Shown here: piece by piece, positions 32,606-43,280 of the stretch
How positions within the stretch are numbered: position 1 is the stretch's first letter
Layout of the letters: every line of letters starts with the position of its first letter
Origin: an uncultured Pseudomonadota bacterium
GTDB lineage: Bacteria; Pseudomonadota; Gammaproteobacteria; Ga0077536
Assembly: GCA_913047675.1 (NCBI GenBank)
Contig: CAJWTO010000008.1
Span: 1 to 43,280 of the forward strand
Length of the DNA stretch: 43,280 bases
Reading direction: 5' to 3'
Program-made: the position numbers and the translations under genes
Notes under the pieces: generated by a model
Seen by the model: the letters and a program-made list of their open reading frames with translations, nothing else
Told to the model about the DNA's origin: nothing
The model's database searches: none

Positions 32606-32639
32606 TACAGCGCTTGGAATTATGTGAAGTCTTATTAAA

Positions 32640-33830
32640 ATGCGCGAATATACAATTGGAACTCCTTTAACTTTAAAAGCGACTAAGCTGATGCTCTTAG
32701 GTTCAGGAGAGCTAGGTCGAGAGATCGCAATTGAGTCCGTCCGATTAGGATTGGAAGTCATCGCTGTCGATAGGTATGAGAATGCCCCAGCTATGCAAGT
32801 TGCACAGCGTAGCTCAGTAATCAATATGCTAGATCCGGTATCGTTGCGGGACTTAATCTTATCTGAAAAACCTGACTTCATTGTTCCTGAAGTAGAGGCA
32901 ATTGCTACGGATGTTTTGGTTGAGCTCGAGAAAGAGGGTGTTCAGGTGGTTCCCGTCGCTACCGCCACCCAGCTTACTATGGATCGAGAGGGAATTAGGA
33001 CACTTGCTGCGCGAGAGTTAGGACTGCCTACCTCAGATTATATTTTTGCTAGTTCCAAGGAAGAGTGCCTTCAGGCAATAAAGAAAATTGGGATGCCGTG
33101 TTTTGTTAAGCCGGTAATGAGTTCGTCTGGGAAAGGCCAGATGAAGGTGGAAACGATTGATGATGCGGAGGCGTGTTGGCAACACGCTGTTTCAGGCGGG
33201 AGGGGAGCCACTCCGCGTGTTATAGTCGAAGGTTTGATAGATTTTGAGTATGAAATTACGTTGCTGACAGTCAAGCATCGCCGCGGGGTTGAGTTTTGTG
33301 CTCCGATAGGACACGTGCAGGTTGATGGCGACTATAGAGAGTCTTGGCAGCCTCAATCAATGAGCCCGGCGGCGTACGCGAAATCCGTAGATATTGCGAC
33401 AGATATTGTAGAATCACTCGGTGGTTTCGGAGTTTTCGGAGTAGAACTATTTGTCAAGGGAGATGATGTTTGGTTTAGCGAGGTATCACCCCGTCCACAT
33501 GATACTGGAATGGTGACCTTAATTTCTCAGCAATTATCTCAGTTTGCCCTACATGTAAGGGCTTTACTGGGCTGCAATATAGCACCAATAAAAAATTTAG
33601 GTCCATCGGCTTCATGTGCCATTCTAGGTCATGGAACAGGGGATGATATCTTATATTCAGGAATTAGTGACGCTTTATCCGAAACGGATGTTGATTTAAA
33701 GATTTTTGGGAAGCCTAACGTGGTCGGCGAGCGACGTCTTGGAGTAGCTCTAGGTAGAGCTGAATCTGTCACAGAAGCGCGCGAGAAGGCGAGAAGAGTC
33801 GCTCTAGAATTGATAGTTTCTATAGAGTAA
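32640..33830 (+). CDS. purT: formate-dependent phosphoribosylglycinamide formyltransferase (ATP-grasp)
   Basis: [76 protein letters not shown]. Confidence 0.96.
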   Translation: MREYTIGTPLTLKATKLMLLGSGELGREIAIESVRLGLEVIAVDRYENAPAMQVAQRSSVINMLDPVSLRDLILSEKPDFIVPEVEAIATDVLVELEKEGVQVVPVATATQLTMDREGIRTLAARELGLPTSDYIFASSKEECLQAIKKIGMPCFVKPVMSSSGKGQMKVETIDDAEACWQHAVSGGRGATPRVIVEGLIDFEYEITLLTVKHRRGVEFCAPIGHVQVDGDYRESWQPQSMSPAAYAKSVDIATDIVESLGGFGVFGVELFVKGDDVWFSEVSPRPHDTGMVTLISQQLSQFALHVRALLGCNIAPIKNLGPSASCAILGHGTGDDILYSGISDALSETDVDLKIFGKPNVVGERRLGVALGRAESVTEAREKARRVALELIVSIE

Positions 33831-33990
33831 TTACTGTTGAAAGCCTTTGTGGTAGCATTACTTATTCTCAATGATCTGTGCCGAGTGATTTTCCAAAACC
33901 AGACGTATTTGCACGAGTTTTGAGACAGTTTTTACTTAGACTATGTCTGATAATTGGATCTATTTTTAGTTGTTTCGAGAGAAGTTTATA

Positions 33991-34599
33991 ATGAAAAAAT
34001 TACTGCGTATCTTAGTTTGTTGTTTGGCTACCGTTAGCGCCAGTTCCCTTTTAGCAGATGATAGTGCATCCGCGCTTGTTAAGAATACCACTGAGCAGGT
34101 GTTAAAAAACGTTCAACAAAATCGGGAGGAGCTAGAGGCAGATCCGGTGAAGATGCTTAACTTAGTGTCTGAGTATATTTTCCCAGCTTTTGACTTCAAT
34201 ATAATTTCGCAATGGGTCCTAGGTGAAGCTTGGACGAAGGCAGATGACCCAACACGGGATGTTTTTACCGACCAATTCAGAAAACTGTTAGTGAGAACTT
34301 ATGCAACTGCTTTACTGCAGTTCTCCGATGAAACGATAGAATATCCCGAGGTTCCTCAAAAAGCCGGAGGCAGGACTGTAGTGGTAATGCAAAACGTTTC
34401 CGGACCGAATATCAAAACTATACCAATAGTTTACAGGCTTTACCGAAAGAGGGGTGAGTGGAAAGTATTTGACGTATCTGTTGACGGTGTAAGTTTAGTC
34501 AAAACCTATAGGGCATCTTTCGGGTCTATGATAAAAAATAAGGGCTTATTAGGACTAGTTGAAACTTTAAGTGAGAAAAACCGTCTTTTTTCTCAGTGA
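33991..34599 (+). CDS. mlaC: phospholipid-binding protein MlaC (Ttg2D family)
   Basis: Signal peptide MKKLLRILVCCLATVSASSLLA; YIFPAFDFNIISQWVLGEAWTKADDPTRDVFTDQFRKLLVRTYATAL. Confidence 0.92.
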   Translation: MKKLLRILVCCLATVSASSLLADDSASALVKNTTEQVLKNVQQNREELEADPVKMLNLVSEYIFPAFDFNIISQWVLGEAWTKADDPTRDVFTDQFRKLLVRTYATALLQFSDETIEYPEVPQKAGGRTVVVMQNVSGPNIKTIPIVYRLYRKRGEWKVFDVSVDGVSLVKTYRASFGSMIKNKGLLGLVETLSEKNRLFSQ

Positions 34600-34632
34600 G
34601 TTTGTCTAAACAATAAGGATTTAAAAAAAGCT

Positions 34633-34887
34633 ATGACTCCAGAGCAAATAAAACTAATGATTGAATCGGGTATCGAAGGGTCGGAAGCACATGTGGAAGG
34701 AGATGGATCACACTTTTTTGCTCATGTAATAAGTGATCTATTTGATGGTGTGCCTATGATTAAGCAACATAAAATGGTTTATGCGACGTTGGGTGATAGT
34801 ATGGAAGAAGCAATACACGCATTTTCTATTCAAACTTATACTATAGAGGCTTGGGGAAAAGCTAAGAAATTTAAAGTCCTCTCTTGA
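34633..34887 (+). CDS. ibaG: BolA-family protein (IbaG-like)
   Basis: 84 aa; AHVEGDGSHFFAHVISDLFDGVPMIKQHKMVYATLGDSM; directly upstream of murA. Confidence 0.9.
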   Translation: MTPEQIKLMIESGIEGSEAHVEGDGSHFFAHVISDLFDGVPMIKQHKMVYATLGDSMEEAIHAFSIQTYTIEAWGKAKKFKVLS

Positions 34888-36156
<1,269 letters not shown>

Positions 36157-36232
36157 ATTTTTCAGGTGCTATGAAGAGCTCTTTATATTGTGGTTCTTTT
36201 TACAGCCATTATTTGTTTGGGTAATTATAATT

Positions 36233-36901
36233 ATGACTGGAAAATTATTTCAAAAGCCTGCAGAGTTGGTGTTAGCTGTATCCAAAGGTCGGATTTTTAA
36301 ACAAGTATTACCGCTGTTAGAGTCCGCCGGCATTTCTATTCTAGAAGATCCTGAAGAATCCAGAAAACTTGTACTAGCAACGTCTATGGAAAGTCTGAAA
36401 CTATTGATTATTCGCCCATCCGATGTCCCTACTTTTGTCGAGTATGGTGCTGCAGATTTAGGTATTACCGGAAAGGACGTTTTGTTGGAGTACGACAGCG
36501 ATGATTACTATGAGTTACTAGATTTAGGTATCGCTAAATGTAGTCTCATGGTAGCAGGCATGCCTGGCACTACCATCTCTAAAAATCGATTGAAAATAGC
36601 CACCAAATATTCCCGTGTTGCTACTGACTATTTTGCCTCGCTAGGAATTCAGGCGGAGCTTATCAAACTGTATGGTTCTATGGAGTTGGCGCCATCCGTA
36701 GGATTGGCGGATTTCATTGTAGATTTAGTAGATACTGGCGATACACTAAAAGCAAATGGCTTAGTGCCATTAAATACCATCTGTGAAATTAGTTCGAGAC
36801 TTATTGTAAATAAGGCGACGATGAAAACAAAGAATTCCAAGGTTAAAAATCTTATTCAGATGTTACGTGATGCAAAGTTAGCGAGTGATAAATATGGATG
36901 A
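36233..36901 (+). CDS. hisG: ATP phosphoribosyltransferase (short form)
   Basis: [72 protein letters not shown]. Internal ATG start at 36233. Confidence 0.96.
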   Translation: MTGKLFQKPAELVLAVSKGRIFKQVLPLLESAGISILEDPEESRKLVLATSMESLKLLIIRPSDVPTFVEYGAADLGITGKDVLLEYDSDDYYELLDLGIAKCSLMVAGMPGTTISKNRLKIATKYSRVATDYFASLGIQAELIKLYGSMELAPSVGLADFIVDLVDTGDTLKANGLVPLNTICEISSRLIVNKATMKTKNSKVKNLIQMLRDAKLASDKYG

Positions 36902-38195
36902 TTTTATTGCACGATTAGATATCAAAGACTCTGATTTTGATGCTCGCTTGTCGGTATTGCTAAAACGGGATGCTTCAGTTAATGCTTCTGTAGAGTCGAC
37001 AGTGCGGGAGATTGTTGCTCAAGTTAGAGAGGGTGGGGATGCCGCACTACTGAGATATACCAATAAGCTAGATCGCCGGCAAATAGAGTCTGGCGTGCAA
37101 CTGGAGCAAGTTGATTTTAGGAGTGCGTTAGGGACTGTCTTACCTGCTATCAAATCCGACTTGAAAATGGCCGCAGCCCGCATTGAAGAGTACCATAAAA
37201 GACAAACCATAGACTCGTGGGAATATCAAGATACCAGCGGGAATTTGATTGGACAACTCGTAACTCCACTGGAAAGTGTAGGCATTTACGTACCCGGAGG
37301 TAGAGCGGCTTATCCTTCGTCTGTTTTAATGAATACAATTCCAGCTAAGGTGGCTGGGGTCAAGGAGATCATCATGGTTACTCCGGCGCCGGATGGCTGT
37401 CTTGAGGAGACTGTGTTGGCGGCAGCAGCTATAGCTGGGGTGGATAAAGTTTTCTCAATTGGTGGTGCTCAAGCGATAGCTGCATTGGCTTACGGTACAG
37501 AAACTATTCCAAGAGTAGATAAGATAGTGGGGCCAGGTAACTCATATGTGGCGAGAGCTAAATCGCAAGTGTTTGGTGATGTAGGCATAGACATGGTGGC
37601 AGGCCCTTCGGAAATTTTGATTCTGTGTGATGGTGAGACTGAGCCAGACTGGATTGCTATGGATCTATTTTCTCAGGCTGAGCATGATGAGTTTGCGCAA
37701 GCGATACTCGTCTCGCCTGATCGACGGTTTCTAGATTTGGTGGCTGAACGCATAAAAGTACTTTTGAAAGACATGCCAAGACGTCAGATCATCTTAGAAT
37801 CTCTAAAGAGAAATGGTGCGTTAATTGGGGTAGACTCCATGGATGAGGCTGCAGATATAGTAAATCGGATTGCGCCCGAGCACTTAGAATTGTCGGTGGC
37901 TGAACCGAGGAAATTTTTGTCTAAGATTAGACATGCTGGCTCAATATTTTTGGGTCGGCTGACTCCCGAAGCATTTGGGGATTATTGTGCGGGACCTAAC
38001 CATGTTTTACCCACATCAGGGTCTGCCAGATTTTCTTCACCTCTTGGCGTCTATGACTTTCAAAAACGCACTTCTGTAATTGAGTGTTCTGAAGAGGGAG
38101 CATATGACTTGGGGCGACTATCCGAGTCTCTCGCGACGGTCGAGGGATTAGAGGCTCATGCCAGATCTGCTGCGTATCGGAGTCGGAAATTTTGA
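36894..38195 (+). CDS. hisD: histidinol dehydrogenase
   Basis: [91 protein letters not shown]. Confidence 0.97.
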   Translation: MDDFIARLDIKDSDFDARLSVLLKRDASVNASVESTVREIVAQVREGGDAALLRYTNKLDRRQIESGVQLEQVDFRSALGTVLPAIKSDLKMAAARIEEYHKRQTIDSWEYQDTSGNLIGQLVTPLESVGIYVPGGRAAYPSSVLMNTIPAKVAGVKEIIMVTPAPDGCLEETVLAAAAIAGVDKVFSIGGAQAIAALAYGTETIPRVDKIVGPGNSYVARAKSQVFGDVGIDMVAGPSEILILCDGETEPDWIAMDLFSQAEHDEFAQAILVSPDRRFLDLVAERIKVLLKDMPRRQIILESLKRNGALIGVDSMDEAADIVNRIAPEHLELSVAEPRKFLSKIRHAGSIFLGRLTPEAFGDYCAGPNHVLPTSGSARFSSPLGVYDFQKRTSVIECSEEGAYDLGRLSESLATVEGLEAHARSAAYRSRKF

Positions 38196-39283
38196 AATTA
38201 ATTGAACGTATACGATATGTAGCTTCGCCTAGAATTTTAGACTTACAGCCATATAAAGTAGAGTCCTCTAAATATTTGGTGAAATTAGACGCCATGGAGA
38301 ATCCTCACGAACTCCCTCTTGGCTTGCGAGAAAAATGGCTAGCATTATTAAATAAATCTGCTATGAATAGGTATCCTGATCCGGTATGCAGTGAATTAAC
38401 AAGCCGGCTCCGTCAAGCTATGTCACTGGATCCCTCGGTTAATATGTTATTTGGAAATGGTTCTGACGAGATAATAAATCTGCTGTCTTTGGTTGCATCT
38501 GGCGGAGAGGGAGGCTCTGTTCTTTTCCCTGAACCTACATTTACCGTTTATCGACTTTCAGCCGAGGCGCATGGTTTGAAGGTTATAGGTGTGCCTTCTA
38601 GTAATGAGGATTTTTCATGCGATATGGAAAATATGTTAGATGTTATACGGGAGAAACAGCCAAGTTTAATATTTTTAGCGAGTCCCAATAATCCTACGGG
38701 TAATAGCGTAGGCCAAGAGTCAATTATACGACTGTGCGCTGCCGCAGATGGGTTGGTCATATTAGACGAGGCCTACTGCAAATTCGCTGCAGTTAGTCAT
38801 TTGAAATTACTCAGTGATATCGATAATTTGCTCATAATGCAGACTTTTTCAAAAATTGGATTCGCTGGTATACGGTTGGGAGTTTTGTTCGGCGCTACCG
38901 ACTGGATTGAGTTATTAGATCGGGTGCGTATGCCTTACAACGTAAATTCACTTACTCAGACGACCGCGGCATTTGCAATCGATCATTGGGAGCACTTTCA
39001 GTCCATTATTGATGGGATTATTGCAGAACGAGAGAGGATGATGCAGTTTATGGTTGGTTTAGAGCCCATTACAGTCTGGCCAAGTGACGGCAATTTTATA
39101 TTATTTCGAACCAATTCAATGACGTCAGAGCACGTTCACGAGGAACTTCAGAATCGTGGTATTCTTATAAAAAATATGTCTGGCGTCCACCCTGCATTAC
39201 TGAACTGCCTTAGGGTAACTATTGGGACAGAAGAGGAGAATGCCTTGTTTCGGGATAGGCTAATAGAAATTATAGGGCGATAG
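38192..39283 (+). CDS. hisC: histidinol-phosphate aminotransferase
   Basis: KLDAMENPHELP, LFGNGSDEIINLL, FLASPNNPTGNSV, LVILDEAYCKFA, TFSKIGFAGIRLG. TTG start overlapping hisD stop. Confidence 0.95.
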   Translation: MKLIERIRYVASPRILDLQPYKVESSKYLVKLDAMENPHELPLGLREKWLALLNKSAMNRYPDPVCSELTSRLRQAMSLDPSVNMLFGNGSDEIINLLSLVASGGEGGSVLFPEPTFTVYRLSAEAHGLKVIGVPSSNEDFSCDMENMLDVIREKQPSLIFLASPNNPTGNSVGQESIIRLCAAADGLVILDEAYCKFAAVSHLKLLSDIDNLLIMQTFSKIGFAGIRLGVLFGATDWIELLDRVRMPYNVNSLTQTTAAFAIDHWEHFQSIIDGIIAERERMMQFMVGLEPITVWPSDGNFILFRTNSMTSEHVHEELQNRGILIKNMSGVHPALLNCLRVTIGTEEENALFRDRLIEIIGR

Positions 39284-39535
39284 GGTGTCTCGCTCGACTG
39301 AATTTTTCGCTAGTTTTTGTCACTTTGCTGTGTTCACCGAGACTAGTTTTGATGAAATAATGCTATAATCAGTTTGAGGCTTTAAATCGTATGATAGGTT
39401 GTAAGGTAATTTGTCGTCGTAGTCTCAAAAAACTGTTTTGGCGGTAGCGCATGAGTTCGTAATATAACGGGTCTCAGCGCACACGCGCGTGACGATTAAT
39501 ATTTACGATCTTAGGTAAAGTAAGAAGAATATAGT

Positions 39536-40153
39536 TTGGGAGTAAGTAAGAGGATGACTGTAGACTCGACGGATATAGAACGGCGCCAGTTTCTAACTGG
39601 CACTGCTGCGGTGCTAGGTGGGCTTGGTGCGGGAGTTGCAGCTATCCCGTTTGTATCCACGTTTCAACCTAGTGAGAGGGCGAAGGCTATTGGTGCGCCC
39701 GTGGAAGCTAATATTGATCAGATAGAGCCGGGCCAGAGAGTTACCTACAAGTGGAGGGGAAAGCCGGTATGGATTATACGGCGAACCGAAGAGCAGTTAG
39801 CCGCGCTTGAGCAGATGCGAGATATATTAGCCGATCCAGATTCTACAAGCTCAGTGCAGCCCGAATTTGCTGAAAATAGTTGGAGGTCGCTGAATCAAGA
39901 GTATTTAGTTCTGGTAGGAATTTGTACGCATTTGGGTTGTTCGCCTAGTTTTCGACCTTTAGCGGGAGATGTCGTGATGGGGGCTGACTCTGTGGGAGGT
40001 TTCTATTGTCCCTGTCATGGCTCAAAGTTTGATCTTTCTGGTAGGGTTTACGCGGGTGTGCCAGCGCCTACTAATATGGACGTCCCTCCATATAAGTTCC
40101 TAAATGAATCTAGAATTCTTATTGGTGAACTAGCAGAGGGGGAAGGCGCGTGA
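39536..40153 (+). CDS. petA: ubiquinol-cytochrome c reductase Rieske iron-sulfur subunit
   Basis: Tat-like RRQFLTGTAAVLGGLGAG; CTHLGC...CPCHGSKFDLSGRVYAGVPAPTNMDVPPY. Start TTG 39536 or ATG 39554. Confidence 0.96.
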   Translation: MGVSKRMTVDSTDIERRQFLTGTAAVLGGLGAGVAAIPFVSTFQPSERAKAIGAPVEANIDQIEPGQRVTYKWRGKPVWIIRRTEEQLAALEQMRDILADPDSTSSVQPEFAENSWRSLNQEYLVLVGICTHLGCSPSFRPLAGDVVMGADSVGGFYCPCHGSKFDLSGRVYAGVPAPTNMDVPPYKFLNESRILIGELAEGEGA

Positions 40154-41400
40154 GTAAGGTAGTAAAAAATCTCACTGGTCTGAGGGATTGGGTAGACGCT
40201 CGTTTTCCACTCATGCAATTGTGGAATGAACATGTCGGACAGTACTATGCTCCGAAAAACTTTAATTTTTGGTACTACTTTGGCGTCCTATCGCTGGTTG
40301 TTCTGGTTATTCAGATTGTCACGGGTATTTGGCTAGTGATGAATTATAAGCCTGATGCCGAGTTCGCTTTCGCATCAGTTGAATACATCATGCGAGATGT
40401 TGATTGGGGGTGGCTGATCCGTTATATGCACTCAACAGGTGCTTCATTTTTCTTTATTGTGATTTATTTGCATATGTTTCGCGGAATCATGTATGGCTCT
40501 TATAGGAAACCTCGAGAATTAATATGGGTACTAGGTATGTGCTTATATTTGGCACTTATGGCGGAGGCATTTTTCGGCTATCTACTGCCGTGGGGACAGA
40601 TGTCCTATTGGGGTGCTCAAGTCATTATTTCGCTTTTCGGCGCAATTCCGGTAGTTGGGGAAACTCTCTCACTCTGGATTAGAGGTGATTATGTTGTCTC
40701 CGATATTACACTGAATAGATTTTTTGCTTTTCACGTTATTGCGCTGCCGTTTGCGATAGCCGGCTTGGTATTGCTGCATATCCTCGCGTTGCACCACGTG
40801 GGGTCGAATAATCCGGATGGAATAGATATAAAAGCTAATAAAGATCCAGCTGGCAAACCTTTGGATGGAATTCCCTTCCATCCGTATTACACTATCAAAG
40901 ACGCGCCTGCTATTGTTGGCCTGTTGATTTTGATGTCTATCGTAATCTTTTTTGCTCCCGAAATGGGAGGGTACTTTTTAGAGCATAATAATTTTGTTCC
41001 AGCTGACCCTTTGAAAACGCCTGAGCATATAGCGCCCGTTTGGTACTTCACTCCTTTTTACTCTATCCTTCGCGCAAACACGATTAATTTTTTCATGGTG
41101 CCGGCTAAATTATGGGGAGTAATTTTTATGGGTTTAGGCACGATGGCTTTTTTCCTATTACCTTGGTTAGACAGAGGCAAAGTCAGATCGATACGCTATC
41201 GTGGGTGGATATATAAGACTGCTTTGTCGATATTTGTGGTCAGCTTTCTGATATTAGGTTATCTAGGACTGTTACCCCCAACTCCAGGTAGAACTGCGGT
41301 GGCGCAAGTATGTACCATATTGTATTTCCTTTTCTTTTTGTTAATGCCTTTTTACACAAAATGGGACAAGACGAAACCGGTACCGGAAAGGGTGACATGA
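40150..41400 (+). CDS. petB: cytochrome b of the bc1 complex
   Basis: NFWYYFGVLSLVVLVIQIVTGIWLVMNY, RYMHSTGASFFFIVIYLHMFRGIMYGSYRKPRELIW, GYLLPWGQMSYWGAQVI. GTG start. Confidence 0.97.
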   Translation: MSKVVKNLTGLRDWVDARFPLMQLWNEHVGQYYAPKNFNFWYYFGVLSLVVLVIQIVTGIWLVMNYKPDAEFAFASVEYIMRDVDWGWLIRYMHSTGASFFFIVIYLHMFRGIMYGSYRKPRELIWVLGMCLYLALMAEAFFGYLLPWGQMSYWGAQVIISLFGAIPVVGETLSLWIRGDYVVSDITLNRFFAFHVIALPFAIAGLVLLHILALHHVGSNNPDGIDIKANKDPAGKPLDGIPFHPYYTIKDAPAIVGLLILMSIVIFFAPEMGGYFLEHNNFVPADPLKTPEHIAPVWYFTPFYSILRANTINFFMVPAKLWGVIFMGLGTMAFFLLPWLDRGKVRSIRYRGWIYKTALSIFVVSFLILGYLGLLPPTPGRTAVAQVCTILYFLFFLLMPFYTKWDKTKPVPERVT

Positions 41401-42113
41401 TTGTGAAAAAAATTGCTACTGCTATTATAAGTTATATTTTAAGCATCTCGTGTTACGCGGCTTCTGAAGTAGGAGTACCTTTACTCGATGCAGATGTGGA
41501 CGTTTCAAATACCATATCACTCCAACGGGGCGCGCGTCTTTTTGTCAATTATTGCGTGAGTTGTCATTCTGCTGAGTATATGAGGTATAACCGTATGGCT
41601 GAAGACTTAGGTCTTGATCCAGAGTTAGTGAAAGATAACCTCATGTTTGCCTCTGAAAAAATAGGTGACACAATGACAATAGCTATGAGGTCGGATGATT
41701 CTGAGCAATGGTTTGGGGTAAAGCCACCCGATTTGTCGGTCATCGCTCGCTCTAAGGGTGTGAATTATTTGTATTCTTTTTTAAACGGCTTTTACCTCGA
41801 CAGTGCTAGACCGACTGGTGTGAATAACCTTTATTATCCTAATACTGCGATGCCCCATGTGCTTTGGGATTTGCAAGGGTTTGCGACAAAGACTGATGAT
41901 GGAGACATTTTCGTGCCAGAAGAGTCCCGTGGCGATATGACTATAATTGAATATCAGCAGGCAACGCGTGACTTAGTGACTTTTTTAGATTACTTAGGTG
42001 AGCCAGCCAAACTAGTCCGGTACAAAATTGGATTTTGGGTTATTTCATTCCTACTAGTACTTTTTGTAATTACGTGTCTTTTGCGGCGAGAGTACTGGAG
42101 GGATGTACATTAA
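41397..42113 (+). CDS. petC: cytochrome c1
   Basis: LQRGARLFVNYCVSCHSAEYMRYNRMAEDLGL, KPPDLSVIARSKGVNYLYSFL, C-terminal TM anchor. ATG overlaps petB stop. Confidence 0.95.
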   Translation: MIVKKIATAIISYILSISCYAASEVGVPLLDADVDVSNTISLQRGARLFVNYCVSCHSAEYMRYNRMAEDLGLDPELVKDNLMFASEKIGDTMTIAMRSDDSEQWFGVKPPDLSVIARSKGVNYLYSFLNGFYLDSARPTGVNNLYYPNTAMPHVLWDLQGFATKTDDGDIFVPEESRGDMTIIEYQQATRDLVTFLDYLGEPAKLVRYKIGFWVISFLLVLFVITCLLRREYWRDVH

Positions 42114-42118
42114 ATATT

Positions 42119-42751
42119 ATGACTACTTTAGCGAATAGAAAATCAGTGATGACTTTGTATACTGATATAGGTGATCCCTTAGGTCATAGCGTGCGTCTAG
42201 TTCTTAAAGAAAAGGATATTAATGCGAACGTACAATTCGTGCAGGTTGGCGAACGCCCAGATGTGTTGAATGATTTAAATCCCTACGAAGCTACCTTGAC
42301 TTTAGTGGATAGAGACCTTGTGCTGTACGATGCGCAAAGTATGATGGAATACTTGGATGAGCGTTATCCTCACCCTCCCCTGATGCCCGTAGATCCTGTG
42401 TCTAGAGCTAATAATAGACAATTTCGCTATCGGATTGTTAGAGACTTATACCAGCTTGTTGCTGACGTAATGGGTGATAACGAAATTGCTGCGGCTAGCG
42501 CAAAAAAACTATTGAAGGACGATTTAATGGCTATCTGTCCTGTGTTTTCGCAATACGCATATTTTATGTCGGACGAATTCTCTTTGGTAGATATTTGCTT
42601 GGCGCCTGTTTTGTGGCGGTTACCAAGTTTAGAGTTGAAGTTAGGCATGCCGGCCAAGCCATTGTTAACATACGCGGACAAAGTTTTCGAGAGGGAGGCG
42701 TTTCAGGAGAGCCTTTCTGAAGACGAGAAACAATTGCGCTCTAGTAAATAA
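42119..42751 (+). CDS. sspA: stringent starvation protein A (GST-fold)
   Basis: SVMTLYTDIGDPLGHSVRLVLKEKDINANVQFVQVGERPDVLNDLNPYEATLTLVDRDLVLYDAQSMMEYLDERYPHPPLMPVDP. Confidence 0.93.
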   Translation: MTTLANRKSVMTLYTDIGDPLGHSVRLVLKEKDINANVQFVQVGERPDVLNDLNPYEATLTLVDRDLVLYDAQSMMEYLDERYPHPPLMPVDPVSRANNRQFRYRIVRDLYQLVADVMGDNEIAAASAKKLLKDDLMAICPVFSQYAYFMSDEFSLVDICLAPVLWRLPSLELKLGMPAKPLLTYADKVFEREAFQESLSEDEKQLRSSK

Positions 42752-42772
42752 CCGCGCAATGTAAGTAGAAAT

Positions 42773-43207
42773 ATGCTGCCGATCAAACCATATATGTTGC
42801 AGGCCTGCTACGACTGGATTTGTGACAGCGGTCTAACACCACAGCTACTGGTAGATGCCAGTCTTTCCGGAGTGCAAGTACCAACCGAATATGTACAAGA
42901 TAATCTAATAATTTTAAATATTAGTCCTACCGCAGTGAGAGAGCTGGATTTAATGGGCGAGCCTATTTCTTTTAGCGCACGCTTTGGTGGACATTTTAGA
43001 AGTATAATTGTGCCGTTAGATGCCGTTCAAGTTGTTTATGCCAGAGAGAGTAGACAAGGTATCGCTCTTGCCTCTTTCGATGAGGGCTTTGTGATGCCTA
43101 GTGAAGGTAATAGCCCTTCTAAAGAAGACGACGAGGGCAACTTTGAGAAAATAAAGAGAGACACACCTATTAAAGCCAAAAAGCCTAGTCTGAAGTTGGT
43201 GGATTGA
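42773..43207 (+). CDS. sspB: ClpXP protease specificity-enhancing factor SspB
   Basis: PYMLQACYDWICDSGLTPQLLVDAS..GVQVPTEYVQDNLIILNISPTAVRELDL; directly follows sspA. Confidence 0.93.
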   Translation: MLPIKPYMLQACYDWICDSGLTPQLLVDASLSGVQVPTEYVQDNLIILNISPTAVRELDLMGEPISFSARFGGHFRSIIVPLDAVQVVYARESRQGIALASFDEGFVMPSEGNSPSKEDDEGNFEKIKRDTPIKAKKPSLKLVD

Positions 43208-43280
43208 CTTGCTGGGCCATATTAATCTAATTTTGACGTCATTTCGTGGTCTCAAGTAGAATAACTACCGAATTCACTCC

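Overview
This is a gene-dense, moderately AT-rich bacterial chromosomal segment. It is almost certainly from a gammaproteobacterium, judged by gene content and order such as mlaC-ibaG-murA-hisGDC, petABC-sspAB and queA-tgt-yajC-secDF. Almost everything is recognisable core metabolism or housekeeping: ttcA (3' end), rep, groESL, gshA, trpE, yajQ, a PreP-like M16C peptidase, queA/tgt, yajC/secDF, pdxB, purT, mlaC, bolA/ibaG, murA, hisGDC, petABC and sspAB. Less routine loci are an LLM oxidoreductase/methyltransferase pair, a TraB-family membrane protein, a two-gene ABC exporter, a NrtS-like protein, a pxpBC pair, a MoxR/VWA/DUF3311/SSS cluster running into trpE, and a small basic orphan protein next to tRNA-Leu(CAA). 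I found no CRISPR array, transposon, prophage, rRNA or toxin-antitoxin/defence island, and no convincing new multi-gene system. The best leads are regulatory or organisational: (i) a CIRCE-like operator abutting a sigma70 promoter upstream of groES, (ii) a possible leader-peptide/hairpin region ahead of an orphan 100-aa protein, (iii) a perfect 12-bp inverted repeat upstream of pxpB, (iv) an ABC ATPase with no ATG/GTG/TTG start upstream of its conserved N-terminus, and (v) trpE at the end of a compact MoxR-VWA-transporter gene run. All product calls come from reading the translations by eye; no database search was run.
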